A stretch of DNA of 64,000 bases, taken from assembly GCA_030144725.1 (NCBI GenBank), contig JASKMD010000031.1, positions 4,742,197 through 4,806,196 of the forward strand. The letters are read 5' to 3'. A program made the position numbers and the translations under genes. Every line of letters starts with the position of its first letter. Position 1 is the first letter of the stretch. The notes beneath the pieces are model-generated. The model made no database searches, was not told the DNA's origin, and saw only the letters and a list, made by a program, of their open reading frames with translations. This DNA comes from Haematococcus lacustris. Lineage: Eukaryota; Chlorophyta; Chlorophyceae; Chlamydomonadales; Haematococcaceae. Positions 28,343-37,927 of this stretch are shown here, piece by piece.

Positions 28343-31300
28343 ATGCCTCAGGGAGGAGGTAGGACACCGGGAGGGATGTTAGTATGCGGGTAGGGTCCGA
28401 CATCAGAAATACAATGTCGCGCCGCAGAGGTCAAGGTGGAAGTCAAGGAGGGCGCAGGCAGCACTGAGGAGGTGGACTTCAGCAAAATTGGGAATGAGGA
28501 GGCTCTGAAAATCCTTCAGGCAAGCCTCCTGATGGGCTCTTCGGTCACGTTGCCACATACTCCTGTTTACGCGCTCCTGGTTACGCGCTTACATTGGCGA
28601 CGCTCCTTGATGTTTGACGCAGGCCACCGTGCACGGCCTCACCGCTGATGAGGCCGCCAAGCGCCTTATCGAGTATGGACCCAACAAGCTCCCGGAGAGC
28701 ACCCGCAACCCTGTCCTGGTGTTCCTGGGCTACTTGTGGAACCCACTGTCATGGGCAATGGAGGTGGCCGCCATCATCTCCATTGCGCTGCTGGACTACG
28801 CCGACTTCGCCCTCATCGTGGCCTTGCTCATCGTGAATGCAAGCATCAGCTACGTCGAGGAGTCTAATGCAGACAAGGCCATCAAGGTGCTGTGGATGCA
28901 TACCCTGTGCAGTGTGCAGCTCTCCATCAGTGCATGCCAGGATGTGTGTCTCGACACACATGACTGTCAACAGGTTACAATGCTGCTGACTGCCTGCAGG
29001 CACTGGCTGCTGCGCTGGCTCCCAAGGCCAAGGCCTTGCGTGGTGGCGAGGTCATCAACATTGAGGCCAAGGACCTTGTGCCTGGTGATGTCATCATCAT
29101 CCGCCTGGGTGACATTGTGCCTGCTGATGTCAAGATCCTGCCTGAGGAGGGCGGCGGTGGCGGTGAAGAAGTCCCCATGCAGGTGCACGCACCCTCATGC
29201 ATGAGGCAAAGTATGGCTACCGTTGGTCATGCGAGATGGGTTCTCACGCAGCTTGGTTGTGGTGGATGAGTGCAGATTGACCAGGCTGCACTGACTGGCG
29301 AGTCCCTCCCAGCCAAAAAGTTCACTGGGGATGTAGCCTTCAGTGGCTCAGCTATCAAGCAGGGCGAGCGCCACGCTGTGGTGTACGCTACTGGCGTGAA
29401 CACCTTCTTCGGGCGCGCTGCTGCTCTGATCAGTGGCACCCACAATGTCGCCAACCTGCAAGTCATCATGACCAAGATTGGTGGCATCTGCCTGGTGACC
29501 ATTGGCGTGTGGGTCGTCATTGAGCTGTGCGTCCAGTTTGGCCACTACCGCCATGCGTGCCTCAGCGGCGAGGGTGAGCAACAGGCAGTTGCCTAGCTGG
29601 TGGGCAGACAGCATGCAGTATGACAGCATCCTGCTCATCTCCCTTCCTTGCCCTGCTCCCTGCGCAGAGGGCTGCCCCACGCTGACCAACATGCTTGTCA
29701 TCATCGTGGGTGGCATTCCCATTGCCATGCCCACGGTGCTGTCCGTCACCCTGGCCCTTGGTGCTTCCAAGCTGGCCAAGGAGGGCGCCATCGTGGCGAG
29801 GATGTCAGCTGTGGAGGAGATGGCAGGTGAGCCTGCAGGAGCGCGGGCTTTGGGCCTGGTGTGTTGTGCACACTTCATCTGTTGTATGCATCTGTGCTCT
29901 TGCACCTGCAGGCATGGACGTGCTGTGCTCGGATAAGACTGGCACCCTGACTCTGAACAAGCTCAGTGTGGAACCCCAGAGCATTATGCTCACTGGCAGT
30001 GTGTCCGCTGATGAGGTGTGTTGGGTTATGACCATGTCACCCCGCGTTGTTTCGGCTGCTCAGGGCACATAAGCTGCTTGTCCTCGTGTGCAGATCATGA
30101 AGCTCGCTGCGCTCAGTGCAAACACCATCACCGAGGAGCCCATTGACATGGTGCTGTGGGAGTCGTACCCCAGGAGAGTGAGTCTCCTCATTCTCATTGC
30201 TCATTCCCACTGCTTGTAGTGGGACATTCCCACTGCTTGTAGTGCATTCCCATTCTCATTACTCATTCCCACTGCTTGTAGTAGGCAGGTGAAACCTTGG
30301 CAGCTGACCCCCTGCACCTGTTGGTTGCATGCAGAGTGAGCTCAAGGATCGTTACAAGACCGTGAAGTTTGTCCCCTTCAATCCCACAGACAAGATCACC
30401 ATTGCCACAGTCCTGGACAAGCAGACCAACAAGATCATCAGGCTGCTGAAGGGCTCGCCACAGGTGCGTGATGGTGGCCAGTGTTATGGGCCAGTGGGGC
30501 TGCTACACACACCTCTTTGCCCTCATGCCGGTGCAGGTTGTGCTGCGGAAGGCATACAACAAGGACCAGCTGAATGACCCTGTGAACAACAAGATGATTG
30601 AGTTTGCCAACCGTGGCTTCCGCTCCCTGGGTCTGGCCATGGCTGATGTAAGGCCCTGCACCCATCTAGCGCTCTCAGCTTCACCACGCTCTCGTCATCC
30701 CAGCTGTCAGCAAGCTGGTGCCCTGTCCTTGCTTTGCCCCAGGGAGATGGTGTGGGTGAGATCAACACCAAGTGGGAAATGATCTGCCTGCTGCCCATGT
30801 TTGACCCTCCCCGCCACGACACCAAGGAGACCATTGAGCGCTGCATGGATCAGGTGCGCCCAATTGCCTTGCGCTGGTTCCTTATGGACCCCCCTGTCTC
30901 CTGCCATGTACCCCTAGCCTGTACACCTGGTATGGTTGTTCTCGGCTGCAGGGCATCACTGTCAAGATGATCACAGGTGACCACCTGCTGATTGGCAAGG
31001 AGACCGCCCGCATGCTGGGCATGGGTGTGGAGGTGGGCAAGAGCATGGCAGCAGGGCAGCAGCCTCATCCCATGCTCAGTAGGGGCTCACTGCTGATACC
31101 TTCACCGCGTTGCTCACAGATGTACCCTTCTGAGGTGCTAATCAAGGCAAGGAACGGTGACAAGGAGTCGATGCACGGCTACTCATCAGTGGCTGAGATG
31201 TGCGAGAAGTGCAATGGCTTTGCTGAGGTGTTCCCTGAGCACAAGTACGAGATTGTAAAGATCCTGCAGGACGCTGACCATGTGTGCGGCATGACTGGGG

Positions 31301-33499
31301 ACGGTGTCAACGACGCCCCTGCGCTGAAGAAGGCTGATGTGGGCATTGCAGTCCATGGCGCCACTGATGCTGCTCGTGGTGCCGCTGACATCGTGCTGAC
31401 TGAGCCAGGCCTGTCGACCATCGTCACGGCAGTCATTGGTGAGGTGCTTGCCATGGGCACCTGGACTGTTCCCAACCAGGTCTAGATCGCCCTTCTCCTC
31501 CAGGGCACTGACCAGCAGCTGCAGTGCCGCAGGTGCCCTGACGCATTGCTGGCACGTCCTGCCTTGCTGCAGGGGCTCGCAAGATCTTCCAGCGCATGAC
31601 CACCTACTCGAAGTACACCGTGGCCATGACATTCCGTATCTGCTTCACATTTGGGCTGCTGACAGTCATCTATGACTGGTAAGTGGCTGGCCCTGATGCC
31701 CTGATGCTTTTACCCCCCCCTCAGCTGTGTATAGCGCCCTGATATGTGATGCCCTGATGCCTTTACCCCTTCACCTCAGCTGCCCTGCTTGCCCATGCCA
31801 CCCCCAGGTACTTCCCCACCATCCTCATTGTCATCATGGCTGTGTTCAACGATGGTGCCATGATCGCCCTGGCCAAGGACCGCGTCATCCCCTCACGCCT
31901 GCCCAACTCCTGGAACCTGAACAACATCTTCCTGATGGGCATTGTGTATGGCCTGTTCCTGACCCTGTCCTCATGGGCCCTGTACCAGACAGCTGTCAAG
32001 ACCACCTTCTTTGAGGTAGGGGCAAAGTCTGTCCTGTCCTGTGCTGGCAGAGCACGCACTGCAAGTCTTAGAGCTTGCACTGTCATGGCTGGGTGCATAT
32101 CTTTGCCTTGCCAGGAGCATTGCAGCTCACGTGCTGTGTGTTGGTGTGCACAGGACAAGTGCGGCCTGTTCTCCCTCAACGACCAGCCGACCAGGGTGGA
32201 TGCCTGGTGTGCTGCCAAGATTGAGCGTGAGCTGCCTGCAAGCTCAAACTTCGGGCTCACCCCCTACACTTCCATCTGTGCCCTGCCCAGCTATCGCAAC
32301 CAGTGGATGCCAGACGGCAGCTGTGAGGGCTATGACCCAGTCACCATGAACAGGCTGACCTTTGGCCAGCTGCCTGGGGAGTTGTCCGGCCCCCCCAGCA
32401 TCCTGGACCAGTGCAACGTGGAGCAGATCTACATTCGAGGCGCCATGACCCGCACCCTGCTGTATGTGCAGATCTCAGTGTCTGGCCAGGCGCTGGTCTT
32501 TGTGGTGCGCCACCAGGGCTGGTCCCTGATCCAGCGGGCCGGCTCCCTCACCTACATTGCCTTCGTCCTGGCCCAGCTGGGCTCCACCCTCATTGGCATC
32601 TTTGGCTTCGCTGGCTATGTGCCGCCGCGTGAGCGCTTCCAGGACTGCATGTTCTGTGGCTTGTCTACCGGCCACAAGACACCGTTCTTCCCCAGCATGG
32701 AAGTGCCCATCTCTGGAACTGAGAGCAGATACACAGCATCTGTGATTGGCTGCACGTGAGTCCTGCACCCTCGTGCACAGAGCAAGCAAGCATGGGCTTG
32801 AGCATGTGGCAGTGCATGTGCACAATGCAGCATCAGCCGCGCCATGCCCTGTCCTGTCTGCTATGGTGGTGGCATGGCCAGTAAAGCTGGTGGTGACAGC
32901 AGCAGCACCCAATGTGTTGCTGCTGTGCTGTGAGTGCAAGCATGCTGTCGGCTGGTGATGTGCTGGTGTGCAGGGGTTATGTGATTGTAGCGTGGATCTG
33001 GTCTGCCATCTGGTACATGCCGCTGGACCTGGTCAAGTGGATGATGTGCTGGATCCTGAACGAAGATGGGTTCCGTGATCAGGTACCTGACGCTTCTCAT
33101 GCCAGCAGCATTCATGCTCGTCTGCTGCTGCTGCATCTGCATCTGGCACCCCTGCCTGAACCCTAACTTGCACTTTGCCCGCCTGTGTTACAGCCTGCCT
33201 GGAAGAAACAGAAGAAGCACCGGCCTGACGCGCCCCACAAGAACAACCAGGAGAACGAGATCATGGGACCACCTGGCTTTGCCCCAGCCAACCTGTCCAA
33301 CCCCATGGGCCGCACATCCATGTCTAAACCAGTGGCCCAATTCCTAGATCGGGCCTCAGCTGCTGTGGTCACCATTCAGCGCAACTCCCAGGGCGTGGCC
33401 CAGGTCAGCAACAACCCAGCGCACGCCCAGGCGCTGGCACGCCGCTCCGCAATTTTGTCTGCTCGCAGCACAGACCACGCAGCAGCTGCTAAGCAATAG
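28343..33499 (+). CDS. PMA: Plasma-membrane H+-ATPase (P3A-type), copy 1, 18 exons
   Basis: ATP-driven proton export pump of the plasma membrane. The spliced model has no stops and gives 1,093 residues. Exons: 28343-28358, 28428-28519, 28623-28886, 29000-29182, 29276-29573, 29668-29826, 29912-30015, 30094-30177, 30335-30463, 30537-30647, 30743-30853, 30952-31032, 31120-31438, 31573-31678, 31808-32015, 32154-32755, 32974-33082, 33194-33499. Intron 2 uses a GC donor; the others are GT-AG. Visible motifs: LTGES (actuator, about 191-195), CSDKTGT with phosphorylated Asp345, KGSPQ in place of the usual KGAPE (439-443), MITGDH (523-528), TGDGVNDAP (603-611) and the P3A-type GGIPIAMP in helix 4. Asn700-Asp701 in helix 6 matches the proton-binding Asp region of plant pumps. 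Ten hydrophobic segments are present, and exon 18 gives a hydrophilic C-terminal tail, probably regulatory. It appears intact. Confidence 0.95.
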
Positions 33500-33715
33500 G
33501 TTCGGACCTGCAATAGATGGATACATCCCCAACTCAGGATGGGTGGATGAACGCCTTCCCTATCTGCACGACCCCTGCACCATTGAATTAGAACCATTCA
33601 TGATGCAAACACCGGGTTGCTGTCTGTTGCCAGCATGCATCGACGTTGTATGCTGTACATGGATCAGACTGCTCTTCCCTGACCTCTTTGTGGTTAGCCT
33701 GCTCCGAACCCTGTT

Positions 33716-33720
33716 TGTAA
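33716..33720 (+). terminator. TGTAA polyadenylation signal of ATPase copy 1
   Basis: TGTAA is the usual chlorophyte polyadenylation signal. It lies 217 bases after the stop codon and almost exactly where identity with the inverted copy ends. Confidence 0.6.
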
Positions 33721-33767
33721 GTGACCATGGAAGTCTTGTACCCTTTCAGCTGTTTTTGATGATGATG

Positions 33768-33812
33768 TGGCTTACACCGCTTAAGCCGTCAGCCGTTAGG
33801 CTGCTAGGCCGC
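33768..33812 (+). repeat. 45-bp motif, also inverted at 37423-37467
   Basis: CTTACACCGCTTAAGCCGTC followed by AGCCGTTAGGCTGCTAGGCC. It recurs directly at about 34025-34069 and as a 44/45 reverse complement at 37423-37467. It sits just after the stop of a LINE C-terminal frame in the first two places and before a LINE frame in the third. Confidence 0.85.
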
Positions 33813-34367
33813 CCTCCCCCTCAAGGGGTTCGGGACTTTCTGAAACGCACTTCATAGCAAGGTGCACAAACAAAGGTGCACATGGGCTCAACATGAAGTC
33901 ATGCAAGTTCTCATTGTTGTTCTGTAAAGTCATGGCAAACTCCGGCTGCTCCCTGATGGAACTCGTGGCAGTGCACTCAAAGATGAAATGCATGGCGTCA
34001 TCCACTACCCCCTCTGTGATGATGTGGCTTACACCGCTTAAGCCGTCAGCCGTTAGGCTGCTAGGCCGCCCTCCCCCTCTAGGGGTTCGGGACTTTCTGT
34101 AACGCACTTCAAAGCAAGGTGCACAGACAGAGGTGCACATGGGCTCAACATGAAGTCATGCAAATTCTCATTATTGTTCTGTAAAGTCATGGCAAACTCC
34201 GGCTGTTCCCTGATGGAACTCGTGGCAGTGCACTCAAAGATGAAATGCATGGCGTCATCCACTACCCCCTCTGTGCATCTGGTGCATGTGCGATCAATGA
34301 AAGTTACCCCCTCAAACCGAGCCTTCTCCACCCCCAGACCACTGTTGCCTAACCTGAACCTAGTCAA
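33796..34367 (-). pseudogene. LINE ORF2 C-terminal zinc-knuckle fragments, 257-bp tandem duplication
   Basis: The longer frame (34367-34053) reads TRFRLGNSGLGVEKARFEGV, then FIDRTCTRC, then DDAMHFIFEC, the C-x2-C...H-x4-C knuckle found at the end of many chlorophyte LINE ORF2 proteins. It ends EPLEGEGGLAA and a stop. A second, head-truncated copy (34110-33796) follows at a 257-bp spacing. A related fragment lies at 54425-54600. They are remnants of one LINE family distinct from the 13-22 kb element. Confidence 0.75.
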
Positions 34368-34647
34368 GCTCGTGCGAACTTCTGTAGATAGTTGTCTGTT
34401 ATTATATAGCTACCCCCATATATTATATAGCTACCCCCATCACCATCTTTGGCTATTGTTGCAGGAGCCCTCTTACTAGCAACACCACCACCACCACTAC
34501 CACCTCCACCACTACCTCCTAGCCTACCACCACCACCCAGCCCAGCCCTCCCACTTCCCCCCCTCCCTCCACCCCCTCCTTGACATAGCAGCCCTCTCCC
34601 TACACTACCCAGCAGCCACTACCCCACTTACCCCACTTACCCCGCAG

Positions 34648-35645
34648 AACTTGAAGAGGCCAGATCTCAGCTTCGCTCATGCCAGAGTGTGAACATGCGC
34701 ACCGCCACCGACCTCCAAGTGTGCCAAGAGCAATTGCACCGGTCCCAGCGCGCGCTGCAGCAGTCTGAGAACGAGGTGCTTGCCTTGCAAGTGTCTTTGC
34801 ACCGCTGCCAAGCAGAACTTTCAGCTGCAAAACAAGAGCTGGCAGCATGTCAGGCACAGCAAGCAGCAGCTAGGAAGGCCATGCCCAAGGACGTGCGAGA
34901 CAAGATGTCTTGGCTGCACCGCACTTCGGTGTCACTTAACACCTTGAAGCGTTGGCATGGCATGCGGGGTGCACCACCGTGCACCCAAGCAGCCAACCCA
35001 GCAGCAGCCTTGAAGGCCCCCCCTCCCCCCCGCCACAAGGAGCGTGACACCCTGACAGGAGCCTACACTGCAGCCTATGCATGCAGCAATGCAGCGTTGT
35101 TAACTCTGCCCAACGTGTCCTGCCAGCAGCTAGGCCCGCACCAAGGCCTGACAGCATGGGGCAAGGCAGAGGACCGTGGGCGGCAAGGGTTGTCAGCGGA
35201 GGTTGCCTTTAGCATTGAGCGGCTTTGCAGCCTCATCATGGGGCATTGGGATGGACTGCCCAATATGGGGGGGTGGTCCAAGCCCAGCTTCCCTACCCTT
35301 ACCCGGTGGGGCAGCTTCGTGACAGCTTGCCTATCCCTTACCCGTGTGCTTGGGCCCGTCACCAAGGCCGTGGCTATCATCATGGAAGAGCGGGGAGCTT
35401 TGGCCCCGGACTGGGCAGCGGAGCTGAGTGGCCTGTTGCTTAACACCACATTCACCTTGCAAGTCATGGTGGTGGCTGTGGTGGGGCAGCAGATCATCAT
35501 GCCCGAGCTAGGCTGGGCTGCCGGTGGGGGGGGCATGCACGCTTTTGAGGTGGCGCGGCATGTAGAAGCCCTGTCAGACAGTCTGTTGGGGGCACTTGTG
35601 TACCAGGACTGGACCTGGACCTGGACCTGGATGAGCACGGCATGA
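34648..35645 (+). CDS. Coiled-coil protein, possible DNA-transposon ORF
   Basis: The open frame begins after a CCCCGCAG acceptor-like site (34648), with an internal Met at 34695, and runs about 330 residues to 35645. Residues 1-65 form a heptad-like coiled coil (EEARSQLRSCQS, LHRSQRALQQSENEVLALQV). The later part (FPTLTRWGSFVTACLSLTRV) is reminiscent of the TRWGS region in some hAT-like transposases, but no catalytic motif was confirmed. It lies within a 2.2-kb insert between two parts of a LINE, which would suit a transposon. The end is marked by a GGACCT triplet run coding TWTWTW. Function unknown. Confidence 0.4.
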
Positions 35646-36542
35646 GGTTGGAGTGAAAGGACACGTGGTGCGGCGAGGGACGTTGTAGTTGCTCGGGAAG
35701 CTGTTTTCACGTGTTTGATGGATGCTTGCAGTCCTACTAGTTGTTCGCCATCATAAAGTTGTTGCTCATCAGCTGCATTGTAGCATGCTAGCAAGGGGAC
35801 GGCTTAATCCAAGGTCAGGATGCTAGCAACTATAGGTGGATGTAAATTGGGGTTGTACCATGGGGGGGTTGCTATGGAATGTAGAGGCCTGGCCTTGCCA
35901 GTGCTGGCGGGGTGCTAGTGGGGCCGGTTGGGAGGACACATGGTGCGGCGAGGGAGTGTTGTTACACGGCAGGTTTGAGCACCGTGGATTGAAGCATATG
36001 TCTCGGTAGTGATGTAGCAACACAACGAAGGCTGCGTACCTGCACACATGCTCTCGCTACAACGAACTAAGGACGGGAACAGCGGAATTCGCAGAAAAGG
36101 CTACAATATGACAAGTCCCGCGGTCACTTTGACTACCTGCCCACATAGTCTACTGTAATCAAAGGTGAAGGGTGCACATAGTGTCTTGATGAACCGCTAC
36201 AGTATAGAGCCGCTCCGTCTCTCGCTTGAGAGCGCGAGCGACGCAAATAACAAGTGCGAGCTAATCGATGCTAAGATGTGTGCCGTTGTCCTAAGTGAGG
36301 CATCAGCAATGGTATGAGTGCGTTAGACGGGCATTTCGGCTTTTCAGGTTCAAATCTCGCGATTGCGGCCGTCGCAACACAATGCGCGCGGGCATACATT
36401 ACTTTGTTAGCTACATCACGGCAATGTCTAGAAGCTCGAGGGTGAAGGAGGCGTGCATGGGGATATCTGCCCACAAAATGTAGGCCAGGTTCACGCCTAG
36501 GTTGGGCATCATGTGTACAGCCATTGAAGCTCGGGACACCCA
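35646..36542. other. No recognisable gene
   Basis: Unique-looking sequence between the coiled-coil ORF and the LINE fragment. ACATGGTGCGGCGAGGGA recurs at about 35663 and 35938, suggesting a local duplication. No coding segment was recognised. Confidence 0.4.
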
Positions 36543-37422
36543 TTACGTGTAGCTTAGTGAGTTCTCTACATCCTGATGTGCTTCGATCATCAGTCCGCTA
36601 CGTGAGCGAGAAATAAACCCAGTGTACGGGATCCCCCCCCTATTCAAGGCAGTTGGGAGGGACTGACTGTTAAGCAGGTGTGGTGCCATGTGATTGATGC
36701 CAATGCCGTCCCCATGCTTGAACCATGCAGCATACGAACATCTCTCCCGATGCACCGTCTCAGGCAATCTAGGGTCTCCCTCAAACCCAACCCAACGCCT
36801 CCCCCACCTCTCGAGCCACTTCACTTCCATAGCCTTGGTGCCTAGGACCATGTCCGGGCTCAAGGTGAACTCACCCCCCATCAGCTCTCTGGCGGCAAGC
36901 TGGAACTGAGCACTCCAGCTGGCCTGGCAACCCCTGCCTAACTCCACATCTGCCTTGATGACCCTCATTAGCAGGTCACTGTGGGATAGTTTGGCAGTGT
37001 TCCAGAACTTGCATGCAGCCCTAAGCCAGTAAAGTTGGAGGGGCAGCTGCCCCAACTCATGCAGCACCATCAGGCCTGACACTGAGCCACGTACCCTGGC
37101 AGCAAACCTGAGAAAGCTGAGCATGCGTGTTTGCACTGGGTTGGAGAGCTGCATACCGTGCCCAAGGAAGGCAGTGCCCCATACCTGGCTGCCATACAGC
37201 CCTAAGGGGAGCACAAACGCTCTAATGAGGTGACACAGGGCATAGGGATCATGCAGGACCCCATACTCTCTAGCACGCTTGCACGCCTGACGCATGGCGA
37301 GGAACATGCCAGCCCTCATATGAGTGGCAGCAAAAGCAGGGGTGGCGCTGGGGTTGAAGTGCATGCCTAAGTACTTGAACTCTCTCACCACAGGCAGGAT
37401 CTCATGCTTGTACCCAATACTA
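36543..37422 (-). pseudogene. LINE ORF2 fragment (post-palm region)
   Basis: The minus-strand frame starts at the repeat junction and reads FKYLGMHFNPSATPAFAATH, the KYLG motif that follows the reverse transcriptase palm in LINEs. It continues through a helical region (FVLPLGLYGSQVWGTAFLGH) and ends in a stop at 36543. The palm and endonuclease are missing upstream. The zinc-knuckle fragments at 34.0-34.4 kb could be the next part of the same element, separated by a 2.2-kb insert. Confidence 0.75.
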
Positions 37423-37484
37423 ACGGCCAAGCAGCCTAACGGCTGACGGCTTAAGCGGTGTAAGCCACCTAGGTGCTCCAGGGC

Positions 37485-37812
37485 CAACAAAACTTATTCA
37501 ACAAGGAACAACATGTTGGACTGTGGGTAATCTCACTCAGCTACTACAATCAAGCTGTAGCATCCTCGGTCGCACCCATGATGACTACCAACCCCACACC
37601 GGTGGCACGTTCCATGGGCCGACCCCATGACCACTGGGCACCTCATCAAAACTAACAGCTCAATGCTTGAAAGGCTAACAGCCTGTGCAAACTACTAGGG
37701 CCTATGCATTGTTGCGGGCCCGACCATCAATGCCCCGCCGGTACTCCGCAGCCCGGTGCAACCTCTGCCTGACCTTGGGCAGCCGGTCATTGACCAGCTT
37801 ATAGCGCTGATG
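37485..37812 (-). mobile_element. Fanzor-type element 3' end, copy 2
   Basis: The minus-strand peptide (37812-37702) reads QRYKLVNDRLPKVRQRLHRA then AEYRRGIDGRARNNA and a stop. The same tail, with changes, lies at 47.3 kb just downstream of a TnpB/Fanzor RuvC-III-like DRDTN motif. The non-coding 3' part (37701-37485) matches 1225-1500 and 47125-47320. Everything upstream of the tail is gone. Confidence 0.65.
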
Positions 37813-37840
37813 ATGGCATGATGGCATGGTGCGGCAGATG

Positions 37841-37927
37841 GCATGGTGCGGCTGATGCTGCATTGTGCACATGCACTGCCACATGCTCAAGCCCATGCTT
37901 GCTTGCTCTGTGCACGAGGGTGCAGGA
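37841..37927 (-). pseudogene. 87-bp scrap of ATPase intron 16 beside the satellite
   Basis: It matches 42050-42136 of the inverted ATPase copy, in the same orientation and including its variant GCATGGTGCGGCTG. It runs to within a few bases of the exon 16 donor and then changes directly into the GC-rich satellite. Confidence 0.9.

Noticed and set aside
29227..33142. Antisense frames over the ATPase exons
   Set aside because: The plus-strand spliced frame has all P-type ATPase motifs; the opposite frames have none and are codon-bias shadows. The same holds for copy 2.
36290..36375. tRNA gene suggested by GGTTCAAATC
   Set aside because: The bases around the loop (TCAGG and CTCGC) do not pair as a T-stem, and no acceptor stem or anticodon arm could be drawn.
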